Source of the DNA: Candidatus Peribacteraceae bacterium
Lineage (GTDB): Bacteria > Patescibacteriota > Gracilibacteria > Peribacterales > Peribacteraceae
Length of the DNA stretch: 35,080 nucleotides
Direction of reading: 5' to 3'
Assembly (NCBI GenBank): GCA_028712095.1
Contig: JAQTQU010000009.1
Span: forward strand, 1-35,080
Shown here: piece by piece, positions 8,432 to 15,296 of the stretch
Layout of the letters: every line of letters begins with the position of its first letter
Numbering within the stretch: the first letter of the stretch is position 1
Position numbers and translations under genes: made by a program
Notes under the pieces: model-generated
What the model was told of the DNA's origin: nothing
Seen by the model: the letters and a program-made list of their open reading frames with translations, nothing else
Databases searched by the model: none

Positions 8432-8486
8432 AACATAAATTTTTTACCTTCTTCCTGCGGCACCGGTTCCGCTTACGTTCTTTTCG
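8425..8486 (+). repeat. left arm of cassette-1 inverted repeat
   Basis: This arm is the imperfect reverse complement of 11091-11148. Identical blocks are GTTATGTAAC (8425-8434), TTTTTACC, GGCACC and a 16-base block at 8471-8486. The first seven bases pair exactly with the RYYYAAC-type box ACATAAC at 11142-11148. It marks the left edge of cassette 1. Confidence 0.8.
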
Positions 8487-8526
8487 CCCCCCAACGAGGG
8501 ATGTTTGTTGTTTTAAAGAGGAGTTC

Positions 8527-8554
8527 GCCCCGCTGCGGCGGGGCTCAGTTTTTT
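8527..8554 (+). terminator. rho-independent terminator, plus strand
   Basis: GCCCCGC (8527-8533), a TGCG loop and GCGGGGC (8538-8544) form a strong stem, followed by TCAG and six T residues. It lies just inside cassette 1 and points away from the recombinase. It would stop transcription entering from the attI side. No plus-strand gene ends nearby, so an insulating role is inferred. Confidence 0.7.
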
Positions 8555-8569
8555 GATAGGGGGATGTGT

Positions 8570-8670
8570 GTGTTTGTTGTTTGATTTACTGAGAATTTAT
8601 ACAATTAACTGTTTGTAATTTGGCTTACATAAGCCATTTTAAGTATTTTATTATTAAATATATACTTTCA
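8570..8670. other. AT-rich non-coding stretch in cassette 1
   Basis: This follows the terminator and contains a second TTTGTTGTTT motif (8570-8581; others at about 8388, 8503 and 11073). It also has a short hairpin (TGGCTT 8621-8626 with AAGCCA 8631-8636) followed by TTTT. It lies downstream of the minus-strand AlbA_2 gene. No gene is visible. Confidence 0.4.
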
Positions 8671-10302
8671 TTATTTTATTCCCCAGATTGCTCCTCTGGT
8701 ATTCCCCGATTTTTTTGTGATGAACCCATTACGCTTTAGCTCTTGAAGCATGTTTGAAATATCTTGACGACTCAGTTCTGGCAATGCTGCTGCGAATTCG
8801 TCCAAATGAGCACCCTTTTCATTTTTCCGTAAATGTTCAAGTATCAACTGCTTTTTTACATCTCTGGAAAGACCCTTAAGCCTTATATATTCACCCTGCT
8901 TATTTTTTGATGTGTAATAGTTGTGAGAAAGCATATACCTAGTACCCTTTGTCCTACCGACTTGCTCCACAATCCCGATGTCCAGAAAAGACTGGACTTC
9001 TTCTTTTGCAGGAGATGCATCTCCACTTTCCATTGCCTGCAACAGTACAATATCACCAAGTGAAAGATGTACCTGTTTTTCATTAATGACACGTTCAAGA
9101 TATTGCAGGAAGGCAGGGTTCTTTACCTGTGCTGAAACAGTCAGTACAACATCATGCTTATCAGTACCGGAAAAATCCGGTATGCCTTTACCTTCTTTGA
9201 TAGTCTCTTCAAAAACCGTATCCATCCCCTGTCCTGCACGTTGTACAAGTCCAACATGCTGCAGCGCCTCTGCTAGAAGTCTGTTTCTTGGCGTACTCTT
9301 TCTGATGATATTTTCCGGCGTCACCCCCGGAAGGAAGCCCCCCGGACTTTGAATGGTAAACTCCTGTGGCGACTGCTTGATGATAATTGATCCTGGTTGT
9401 CTGTAATCACGATGCGTAACAGCATTGAGAATGATCTCTTTGGTCACCTTTTCGTTGAATGCGGGAATCTCCGGCGTGAAGAACCCTTCCTGCATCTGGG
9501 TAATCTGATTACGTGAGACGATCTTATCCCACAATCGATCCTGCACCCGAAAGAAAGCGGCACGATAATCCACACGATCCTGATATTCGATGGCGTCTTT
9601 GTTATTACGATACTGGAAGATGATTTCAGCATTTGGGAGATGTGTACGCAGAGATACTTCAGTGCCCAGAAGAATTAGTGCGGCATACGTTAAACCTTCC
9701 TCATTGCGAAGCTCCAGATCATTCAGAAGCTGAGACGAATCAGCCGTCGTACGATGACGACGCTCGTAGAGCGCCTGCATCACACCGAGAGCATCACTAT
9801 CAACATCATCCATCGTCATGCCAGAGACAATTTGCGCAGAATAATCCGTATCTTGCTCAAGGAGAATATTGCGCTGCGTCTGGTCATCCATTTCGTGCAG
9901 CTCTTCGCCGACCCGCATGAGTGGAATTCCGTAGAACTTAATAACTTCCCCAATTCCCCTTGGTGGAATGTGTATCACAAGCACTCGTCTTTCTTGCTCA
10001 TCAAGAAACTCATCGATATCGATGCGTTTTCCCAAACAATTGAATATCTGTTCTTTTGCCTTCGTGATATTCGGAATGGCACTCGTGCCAACAATCTCCT
10101 TCTGGTTATTCACGCCCAACACTAGCAAACCACCGCCCTCATTGCCCAGAGCAACAGCATACCCATACACGGAATTCTTTTGCCGCCTCTCGTTCCTTTC
10201 ACCGCTGCCAAGCAGCGAATAGTCGTTTGACGCAGTTTTGAACTCTACATGTTCATGCTCGGATGTGTTGCGCAGTAGCTGACGAAGTTCGTGAAGGTTC
10301 AT
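8671..10302 (-). CDS. AlbA_2 (Schlafen-like) DNA-binding and ATPase-like protein
   Basis: A protein of about 543 residues. The N-terminal AlbA_2 domain shows VEFKTA (about residue 19) and ALGNEGGGLLVLGVNN (about 51-66). The middle part contains NAVTHRDYR and IIIKQSPQEFTIQSPGGFLPG, then PRNRLLAEALQHVGLVQRAGQGMD. This is the HATPase_c_4 / RecG-like C-terminal arrangement of COG2865-type putative transcriptional regulators. The C-terminal 130 residues hold winged-helix segments, the last being LSRQDISNMLQELKRNGFITKKSG. The start at 10302 is 12 bases from a CATAAT box; an in-frame ATG at 10320 is less likely. The gene is AT-rich and sits in a cassette-like unit, which indicates transfer. Family members occur in regulatory and anti-phage settings; its job here is unknown. 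Confidence 0.85.
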   Translation of the reverse strand: MNLHELRQLLRNTSEHEHVEFKTASNDYSLLGSGERNERRQKNSVYGYAVALGNEGGGLLVLGVNNQKEIVGTSAIPNITKAKEQIFNCLGKRIDIDEFLDEQERRVLVIHIPPRGIGEVIKFYGIPLMRVGEELHEMDDQTQRNILLEQDTDYSAQIVSGMTMDDVDSDALGVMQALYERRHRTTADSSQLLNDLELRNEEGLTYAALILLGTEVSLRTHLPNAEIIFQYRNNKDAIEYQDRVDYRAAFFRVQDRLWDKIVSRNQITQMQEGFFTPEIPAFNEKVTKEIILNAVTHRDYRQPGSIIIKQSPQEFTIQSPGGFLPGVTPENIIRKSTPRNRLLAEALQHVGLVQRAGQGMDTVFEETIKEGKGIPDFSGTDKHDVVLTVSAQVKNPAFLQYLERVINEKQVHLSLGDIVLLQAMESGDASPAKEEVQSFLDIGIVEQVGRTKGTRYMLSHNYYTSKNKQGEYIRLKGLSRDVKKQLILEHLRKNEKGAHLDEFAAALPELSRQDISNMLQELKRNGFITKKSGNTRGAIWGIK

Positions 10303-10344
10303 ATCAGTATTATGGCGCATTATGTAAAATAATCACGCTTAAGC

Positions 10345-10350
10345 TACAAT
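10345..10350 (+). promoter_or_regulatory. -10 box (TACAAT) of the 10367 gene
   Basis: TACAAT ends 16 bases before the ATG at 10367, giving a leader of about 10 bases. A CATAAT box for the divergent AlbA_2 gene lies at 10309-10314 on the other strand. The 64-bp gap is therefore a divergent promoter. No clear -35 box is seen. Confidence 0.45.
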
Positions 10351-10366
10351 CCCCTTTGAATTGCTT

Positions 10367-10993
10367 ATGGAAACTATCGGAATCATATTATTGGCCGTAA
10401 TAGCGTACTTTCTCTGGAAAATCTATAACCAGCGCGAAGAAGAGGAAAAACAAATTGCAGACGAAAAGTTTGATGCTGAATGGGAAGCAAAGAAAAAAGA
10501 AGAATTTAAAGACTATCCACATCTATTAGGAAATGTGGACAATTCTTGGTTAGAACTTTTTGGAAGGCATTATGTTCAAAAGAATCTTCCGTTCCTAAAC
10601 GCAGCGTTTTTAATGTATTTGAAAGAAGCAAATAATACAAAATTGGATATCATGGAAGTAGATCACCTGTTTAATTCATTATGGGATCTTACAGAGGAAC
10701 TTCTTGAGCATTTAGAGAAATATCACGAAAGCACCAAATATGAATACGAAATAGCAATCATTACATTCTGGCAGCTGACTGCACAAGAAGCAGAATCTTT
10801 TATGGGAAAAGATGTCGAAACCATTAAAAGAATGTTCCAGACTTCACCATTTACTGATATAGAAAAAATCCCTTCATGGTTTCCTAAAAAAGAAAATCAC
10901 CCCGACAAAGAGCTAACATTCAGAGATGAAGAGGGCAATTTCCCAAGAGAATCAAAAGGCTCCAAACTTATCCATGAAAGAATAACAGTCTAG
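10367..10993 (+). CDS. membrane-anchored protein of unknown function
   Basis: A 208-residue protein. ATG at 10367 is chosen; an in-frame TTG two codons earlier is possible. Residues 3-18 form one hydrophobic anchor (IGIILLAVIAYFLW). A charged, probably coiled-coil stretch rich in Glu and Lys follows (about 22-48), then a soluble acidic domain. No family is recognised. Base composition is clearly AT-richer than the flanking glycan genes and matches the divergent AlbA_2 gene. Both lie within cassette 1, so they may form one acquired module, with the membrane protein as partner or effector. That link is inference from position. Confidence 0.75.
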   Translation: METIGIILLAVIAYFLWKIYNQREEEEKQIADEKFDAEWEAKKKEEFKDYPHLLGNVDNSWLELFGRHYVQKNLPFLNAAFLMYLKEANNTKLDIMEVDHLFNSLWDLTEELLEHLEKYHESTKYEYEIAIITFWQLTAQEAESFMGKDVETIKRMFQTSPFTDIEKIPSWFPKKENHPDKELTFRDEEGNFPRESKGSKLIHERITV

Positions 10994-11013
10994 AATTGGA
11001 AATTGTTAAGTTT

Positions 11014-11059
11014 TTTGGGCTCCGGGCATTCACCCCTAAACCCTCTGCCCGTCGCCCAA
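11014..11059. other. large stem-loop downstream of the cassette-1 gene
   Basis: TTTTGGGC and GGGCA on the left pair with TGCCC and GCCCAAAA on the right, with a loop of about 17 bases. It lies 20 bp after the stop at 10993 and before the cassette's right arm. Its T-run is on the left, so it would work better as a terminator for minus-strand transcription. It may also just block read-through. Confidence 0.45.
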
Positions 11060-11090
11060 AACGACGAGTTTGTTTGTTGTTTTTCCGCCC

Positions 11091-11148
11091 CGAAAAGAAC
11101 GTAAGCTACAGGTGCCTTGGAATACGGTAAAAATTGACGTTACATAAC
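11091..11148 (-). repeat. right arm of cassette-1 inverted repeat
   Basis: Imperfect reverse complement of 8425-8486, including the 16-base identical block at 11091-11106 and GTTACATAAC at 11139-11148. Its last seven bases (ACATAAC) are the inverse-core box of the first attC-like site. See the left arm for the alignment blocks. Confidence 0.8.
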
Positions 11149-11287
11149 AGCGGGTGTGCGGTTCGTCGCAGCGCTGTTTTTCAATAGACATGGATGGCAC
11201 TGCTCCTCACCCAAATCCGGCGGTTGTAGGGCGCTATCGCGCCAAATTATACAACCGCCGTACTTCGCACGCCCGCAAACGTTGGGC
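11142..11287 (+). other. attC-like site 1
   Basis: A 146-bp imperfect palindrome. Inverse-core box ACATAAC (11142-11148) is followed by GCGGGTGTGCG (11150-11160). This pairs with CGCACGCCCGC (11266-11276) in 10 of 11 positions, and then comes the core box GTTGGGC (11281-11287). The interior holds a separate perfect stem (11218-11228 with 11250-11260) capped by GGCGC/GCGCC. The order R''-L''-variable centre-L'-R' is that of an integron attC. The inverse core does not match the following GTTGGGC but exactly matches GTTATGT at 8425, as expected if the inverse core belongs to cassette 1 and the core to cassette 2. Confidence 0.65.
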
Positions 11288-11329
11288 GAAAGAAATGCGG
11301 CTACGAAACTGTTTAGAATGCAAATTTGG

Positions 11330-11335
11330 TATACT
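11330..11335 (+). promoter_or_regulatory. extended -10 promoter of the cassette-2 ORF
   Basis: TGG followed by TATACT is an extended -10 element. The first base lies 16 positions before the ATG at 11346, a spacing seen at several other genes here (20663, 30341, 34726). The transcript would have almost no leader. No -35 box is evident, as is common with extended -10 promoters. Confidence 0.5.
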
Positions 11336-11345
11336 ATGTCTCACT

Positions 11346-11543
11346 ATGGAAACAGAAGTCACAATCTTCGTACGGGAATTCATTTATCCAGGACAAGAGC
11401 CGACTCTACCAGGAGCCGATGTCACAGTGCGTGAAGTTTATGGAAAAGGATCTAATGTCACCATACATCGAGAAAGTGGCATTTCACGTAGAGAAGCCGA
11501 ACAGCTTTTGAGACAAGCTAGTCTTAGCCCAACCGTTTGGTAA
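11346..11543 (+). CDS. 65-residue orphan protein in cassette 2
   Basis: The single ORF between the two attC-like sites. The frame is open further upstream (to 11154), but that part runs through the attC-like palindrome, and the promoter places the start at 11346. The product (METEVTIFVREFIYPGQEP..., ending SPTVW) is soluble and mixed in charge. It has a possible beta-rich first half and a helical REAEQLLRQA near the end. No family is recognised. The stop lies 16 bp before the next inverse-core box, the tight packing typical of gene cassettes. Small orphan proteins are common cassette cargo. Confidence 0.6.
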   Translation: METEVTIFVREFIYPGQEPTLPGADVTVREVYGKGSNVTIHRESGISRREAEQLLRQASLSPTVW

Positions 11544-11559
11544 TCGCCGCATTTCCATC

Positions 11560-11704
11560 GCCTAACACGGGTTACCCGGTTCGCATGGCTTCTTTTCAAA
11601 TCAAATTTGGTCGCAGCCATGCTTCTCCCAAATTTGACGATGATCTAACACTCCGCGTTAACATTTTATCATCATCAATCTTCGCATAGCCCGGAACGTT
11701 GGGC
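11560..11704 (+). other. attC-like site 2
   Basis: A 145-bp imperfect palindrome. Inverse core GCCTAAC (11560-11566) and core GTTGGGC (11698-11704) are complementary except for one G-T pair. Inside them, CGGGTTA on the left pairs imperfectly with TAGCCCG on the right. The outer ends resemble site 1: both start TAACA...CGGGT...CGGTTCG and end CTTCGCA...GCCCG...AACGTTGGGCGAAA. The centre is unrelated and has its own stems (GCATGGCT/AGCCATGC and CAAATTTGG/CCCAAATTTG). Conserved ends with a variable centre are the hallmark of attC sites in an array. It closes cassette 2 and lies about 40 bp from the resident dehydratase gene. Confidence 0.65.
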
Positions 11705-11744
11705 GAAAAACACACCACGCGGGCCGGTATTCACTTCTCAATGC

Positions 11745-12815
11745 TTACTTCTTCTGAGAAACCGCATCAAACGCCTGCTGCTCTTTGGCAAACTGCGCCT
11801 TGCTGAAATCTGCAAGCAGCCAGTCGGGGTGCTGCACATACCACTGCACGGTTTTTTCGAGACTCTGCTCGAATGTCTTGGGATACGCGAATCCCATTTC
11901 TTTGAGCTTGGACCCGTCAAGCGCGTACCGCAGGTCGTGTCCGGGACGGCTGGAATGAAAATCCACAAGCTCATACTTGAGCTCCTTGCCGATGACCTTG
12001 GCAATGAACTGCGCAAGCGAGAGATTATCAACCTCCTTCTCTCCGACGATATTGAATTTGTCCCCGAGAATCGGCACACCCTTCTCATGCTGACTGATCA
12101 AAAAGAGCATGGCCGCCGCCACGTTGCGCGCATGCACGTAGAAGCGGGTCCCCGCCTTCGTGCGGCTGGGATCGGAATGGACGAACAACCGCTCGCCGTG
12201 AAGAACGGCGTTGATCACTTTGGGAATGTATTTCTCGGGATGCTGCCGCTCGCCGAACACGTTCATGGTGTGGGTGACGACAACCGGGAGTCCGTAGGTA
12301 TTGAAGTAGCTGTACGCCAGCTCCTCGCCGCCGGCTTTGGTGGCGGCATAGGGATTGCTCGCCTTGTAGCGATCCCATTCCTTGTAGGCCACTCCCTCCG
12401 GCGCCGGGCCGAAGACTTCGTCGGTGGAAAAGTACGAAAGCAGCTCCAGACCGTCTAATGTGCGTGCGTAATCCAGCAGATTGCACGTGCCCACCACGTT
12501 ATCCTGCACAAATTCCATGGGATACTCGATCGAGCGATCGACGTGCGTGGATGCCGCAAGGTGGAAGATGTAGTTCACCGGCCCGATGCGGTTTGCGACA
12601 TACGGATTCACGGGGGAACGCAGATCGTGATAGACGAACTCGACCCGTCCGGCGAATTGCTTGCTCCACAGATCGATATCCGTGAGACGGTGCAGCGTGG
12701 AGGCGGAATCAATCTTGCTCAAACCCACCAGCTTCCAGTCGGTATTTTTGAGGATCCCCTCGGCAAAGTGATGGCCGATGAAGCCGTCAATTCCTGTGAG
12801 CAGAACGCGTTTCAT
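11745..12815 (-). CDS. dTDP-glucose 4,6-dehydratase-like SDR enzyme
   Basis: A 356-residue extended short-chain dehydrogenase. The NAD-binding motif is TGIDGFIGHHF (residues 7-17). The dehydratase Asp-Glu pair is in STDEVFG (about 129-135) and the catalytic Tyr/Lys in YAATK (about 155-159). The Thr-Asp-Glu triad places it with nucleotide-sugar 4,6-dehydratases (RfbB type, or CDP-/GDP-sugar relatives) rather than epimerases. It would turn an NDP-hexose into the 4-keto-6-deoxy intermediate used for deoxysugars of the surface glycan. The surrounding glycosyltransferases fit. A TAGAAT box 14 bases before the ATG suggests a near-leaderless message. It is divergent from the GT2 gene at 12879. Confidence 0.85.
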   Translation of the reverse strand: MKRVLLTGIDGFIGHHFAEGILKNTDWKLVGLSKIDSASTLHRLTDIDLWSKQFAGRVEFVYHDLRSPVNPYVANRIGPVNYIFHLAASTHVDRSIEYPMEFVQDNVVGTCNLLDYARTLDGLELLSYFSTDEVFGPAPEGVAYKEWDRYKASNPYAATKAGGEELAYSYFNTYGLPVVVTHTMNVFGERQHPEKYIPKVINAVLHGERLFVHSDPSRTKAGTRFYVHARNVAAAMLFLISQHEKGVPILGDKFNIVGEKEVDNLSLAQFIAKVIGKELKYELVDFHSSRPGHDLRYALDGSKLKEMGFAYPKTFEQSLEKTVQWYVQHPDWLLADFSKAQFAKEQQAFDAVSQKK

Positions 12816-12878
12816 ACCAAGGCATTCTATGCGCCCGCATACTTCTGCGAAAGAGAAATCTCCGCTAGTCTTTTGTGG

Positions 12879-14156
12879 ATGTCACAGCCAAGAGTCGCCG
12901 TATACATGCCGGCCTACGAGGCAAAGAAAGACCACATTCGGCCTGCCGTCGCATCGGTTCTCGCTCAGTCGTACACCGATTGGACTCTATGTATTAATGA
13001 TGATGCTTCTGTACGGGAAGATATCAAATCACACGTACAGAATTACCTTTCGGATCCTCGTATCACCTTCGGCAGAAATGAGAAAAATCTTGGCATCGGC
13101 GGCAACTGGAACGCATGCTGGCAGAGTTCTTTCCTCTCTCCCACTTTAACCCAAACCTCCATTCCCCGACCCCTTCCTCCCAAGGAGGAAGGGGAGGACA
13201 CCCTCGGCAGGCTAACAACCACAAACAACATACATCCCCCCTCTCCACGGGAGAGGGGGCTAGGAGGAGAGGCGGAATCTGAAAAGGAGTTGAGAGTAAG
13301 GGGGGTGAGGCGCGCTGACTCACAACAGTCACAGAAAGAAACTGAAAATTCTGTCGCCAATGAGGCTTCTCCCCCTCTCCCTGCGGGCGTTGGCAGGATG
13401 GGAGAGGGGGTAAGGGGGGTGAGGCAGCAATCCTCAGAATTCATCGCCTTTTTGTTCCATGACGACCTGTGGGAACCGGCCTACCTGGAAAAAATGATCG
13501 CCGCACTGGACGCACACCCTTCCGCAGGATTCGCCGCCGCAAACCATAGCTACCTGCAGGAAGGGAACGTGTCTGCGGCTCCGTTCTATGACGAGCTCCA
13601 TGATTTCGTACAAAAAAACGTACCGCCGGGATTGCACGAACACAGACGGTTCCTGCGCTGGTGGCTGGACCGCGGACTCAGGCCGAACGTGATCGGCGAA
13701 CCGAGCTTCGTCGTGCTCCGCAGAAATCTGATGGAGCAGGTTGGACCGTTCAATGAAACAATGGTGCAGTTTCTGGATAGCGAGTACTGGGCACGCTGTC
13801 TGCTGAAGACGGATTTCGTGTACGTACCGGAAGATCTGGGGAAATTCCGCGTGCATTCCGCCGGCATGAGCGCGGTGAATGAAGGATTGGGACGGGGCAT
13901 CTTCGAGCGGTTCCAGACGCTGCAGACGGTTGTCGCCGGTTTACCGCCGAAGGAACGCTCATCCGGAAACACGGCCATCGTGAACGCACTGAGCGGAATG
14001 ATCGGCCGGTACTTCGCGCGCAGAAAAGAGGGAAAATCCGTCAGTGGACATGGGAGCGGCGGACTGAAAAAATTCGTCTTCCGCCATCCATTCCTCCTGT
14101 TTCGGGCTTGGGTGCGGTGGTTACAGAATCTCCACGCTCAGAGCAGTGACCGATAG
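12879..14156 (+). CDS. GT2 glycosyltransferase with repeat-derived insertion
   Basis: A 425-residue protein starting MSQPRVAVYMPAYEAKKDH, a canonical GT2 beginning; the frame is open upstream but overlaps the divergent dehydratase. The nucleotide-binding INDDAS and NLGIGGNWNACW motifs are present. The catalytic HDD (in FIAFLFHDDLWEP) comes only after an extra stretch of about 105 residues (13126-13440). That stretch is made of three palindromic repeat units and their flanks, all in frame. Without it the protein would be about 320 residues, a normal GT2 length. Late conserved parts (GEPSFVVLRR, FLDSEYWARCLLKTDF) are intact. Whether it is active, or the insertion loops out harmlessly, cannot be told. 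Its 3' end overlaps the convergent GT4 gene by 19 bp. Confidence 0.82.
   Translation: MSQPRVAVYMPAYEAKKDHIRPAVASVLAQSYTDWTLCINDDASVREDIKSHVQNYLSDPRITFGRNEKNLGIGGNWNACWQSSFLSPTLTQTSIPRPLPPKEEGEDTLGRLTTTNNIHPPSPRERGLGGEAESEKELRVRGVRRADSQQSQKETENSVANEASPPLPAGVGRMGEGVRGVRQQSSEFIAFLFHDDLWEPAYLEKMIAALDAHPSAGFAAANHSYLQEGNVSAAPFYDELHDFVQKNVPPGLHEHRRFLRWWLDRGLRPNVIGEPSFVVLRRNLMEQVGPFNETMVQFLDSEYWARCLLKTDFVYVPEDLGKFRVHSAGMSAVNEGLGRGIFERFQTLQTVVAGLPPKERSSGNTAIVNALSGMIGRYFARRKEGKSVSGHGSGGLKKFVFRHPFLLFRAWVRWLQNLHAQSSDR
13126..13440. repeat. in-frame cluster of three palindromic repeats
   Basis: The palindromes lie at about 13168-13193 (CCCCTTCCTCCC / GGAGGAAGGGG), 13236-13259 (CCCCCTCTCC / GAGAGGGGG) and 13368-13415 (CCCCCTCTCCC ... 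GGGAGAGGGGG). They are translated as proline- and glycine-rich text such as PSPRERGLGGEA. The host GT2 sequence resumes at QQSSEFIAF. They belong to the same repeat family as 4577 and 16307. Confidence 0.8.
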
Positions 14157-15226
14157 ATTTCTTCATACCGCGAAACGATTCCCTGCCAATCGTAGGAGCG
14201 CGCGCTCATCATCCCGGCCTGTGCCAGCTCCTGCCACTGCCTGGGATCGGGCGAGAGAAGTTTCTGCATGGCCTGCGCAGCCCCCTCCGCATCATCCGGC
14301 GCAACGAGGAGCCCCGTGCGGCCATCCTCCACGATATCGGGGATGCCACCCGTGCGCGTTGCGATGACGGCACAACCGGCCGCCTGCGCCTCAAGAAACA
14401 CATTTCCCAGTGCTTCGCTGCGCGAGAGTCCGCAGAAGATTTGAGCCTGCGCGAATTCGTCGAAGACACGCGGAATCGGAATAAAGCCGGTAAAGGTGAC
14501 ATGTTCGAGAAGACGCAAATCCGCCGCCAGCTTCTTCAGCTCTTTCTCCTCTGATCCTTGTCCCACGATACGCAGATGTACCTGTGGCCCTCCGGTGAAG
14601 TCTTGGCGCATTTCCAGCAATCGCGCCAGTGAGCGCAAAAGCACATCAACCCCCTTCATCGGTTCCAGCCTGCCAACGAACAGGATGCGCCCGGGAATCT
14701 TTTTCATATCGGCACATGCGCGCTCGATCGCCGGAACATCGATGCCGTTGGGAATGAGCAGTGCATCCGTACGGCCGAAACTCTGTGCCCGCGTGAGAAG
14801 CGCACGACTGATCACCGTCACCCGATCGGCTTTCCGATGCATCAGCCCGATAAAAAGAGAGGTATTGGTGCTCTGACAGGTCAGGATGGTTTTGGCGTGC
14901 GGCATGAGCCATTTGGTACACACCATTGCCAGGCCGGCGAACGATTCGAGCACGGCATGCACGATCTGGGGCTGCGCGCGGCGAACGGCGAATGGTGCGA
15001 GGAACGGAAAGAGCCATTTATCGATACCGTGGCCGACCCCCACGCGCACCACGCGCGCCTGATTATGGAAGGGATCATCCTCCGGAATACTCAGCGTGAG
15101 GCGCGCAGTGACGATCGTGATGTCGAAGCGCTCACACAGACGATGAGCGATTTCTTCGGGACACGCTTCAGCTCCGCTTCGCAGCGGCGTGAGGAAAGTC
15201 GAGAGGAGAACGAGCTTGGGCTTCAT
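14138..15226 (-). CDS. GT4 family glycosyltransferase
   Basis: A 362-residue GT-B enzyme starting at 15226 (MKPKLVLLSTFLTPLRSGAE). An upstream in-frame ATG at 15280 gives an unrelated leader and is rejected. The C-terminal domain carries ILFVGRLEPMKGVDVLLRSLA and GLSRSEALGNVFLEAQAAGCAVIATRTGG, the GT4 donor-binding Glu motif. It lies 70 bp downstream of another GT4 gene and is probably the last gene of the minus-strand operon that starts at 20576. The specificity is unknown; alpha-mannosyl- or glucosyltransferase activity is common in this fold. Confidence 0.9.
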   Translation of the reverse strand: MKPKLVLLSTFLTPLRSGAEACPEEIAHRLCERFDITIVTARLTLSIPEDDPFHNQARVVRVGVGHGIDKWLFPFLAPFAVRRAQPQIVHAVLESFAGLAMVCTKWLMPHAKTILTCQSTNTSLFIGLMHRKADRVTVISRALLTRAQSFGRTDALLIPNGIDVPAIERACADMKKIPGRILFVGRLEPMKGVDVLLRSLARLLEMRQDFTGGPQVHLRIVGQGSEEKELKKLAADLRLLEHVTFTGFIPIPRVFDEFAQAQIFCGLSRSEALGNVFLEAQAAGCAVIATRTGGIPDIVEDGRTGLLVAPDDAEGAAQAMQKLLSPDPRQWQELAQAGMMSARSYDWQGIVSRYEEIYRSLL

Positions 15227-15296
15227 GGAGGAGCGATCATCATACAGCGAATGTGGGGCTCCCGCAGTGCATTTCCTCATACATTACGCATCCTTC

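Larger units (their letters stand above)
8426..11280 (+). mobile_element. gene cassette 1 (candidate)
   Basis: The unit begins at the predicted crossover in GTTATGT (8425) and extends through the first attC-like site. It carries the AlbA_2 gene (minus), the membrane-anchored gene (plus), one strong terminator and imperfect inverted repeats of about 60 bp. It is larger than usual cassettes (2.9 kb) and AT-richer than the flanks. A transposon with terminal inverted repeats is the main alternative, but no transposase or target duplication is seen. Confidence 0.5.
11281..11566 (+). mobile_element. gene cassette 2 (candidate)
   Basis: The unit runs from one core box (GTTGGGC, 11281) to its own inverse core (GCCTAAC, ends 11566), plus the attC centre that follows. 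The first 21 bases and the reverse complement of the last 21 agree at 18 positions, so the two ends form an extended inverted repeat (GAAATGCGGC near 11292 with GCCGCATTTC near 11547). It contains one ORF (11346-11543) with its own promoter. Interpreting it as a mobile cassette is inference from structure. Confidence 0.55.

Noticed and set aside
8425-11148. Transposon with terminal inverted repeats of about 60 bp
   Set aside because: No transposase is inside and no target-site duplication is seen at the edges; the second unit with the same logic and the attC-like sites favour cassettes. Kept as an alternative.
11154-11345. Upstream part of the 129-codon frame in cassette 2
   Set aside because: It runs through the attC-like palindrome, and a promoter lies just before the internal ATG at 11346.
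11527-11533. GCCCAAC as the inverse-core box of attC-like site 2
   Set aside because: It matches the core perfectly, but lies inside the ORF and the sequence after it does not pair with the right arm; GCCTAAC at 11560 aligns with site 1.
12543-12878. N-terminal extension of the GT2 protein
   Set aside because: It is antisense to the dehydratase gene; the canonical GT2 start is at 12879.
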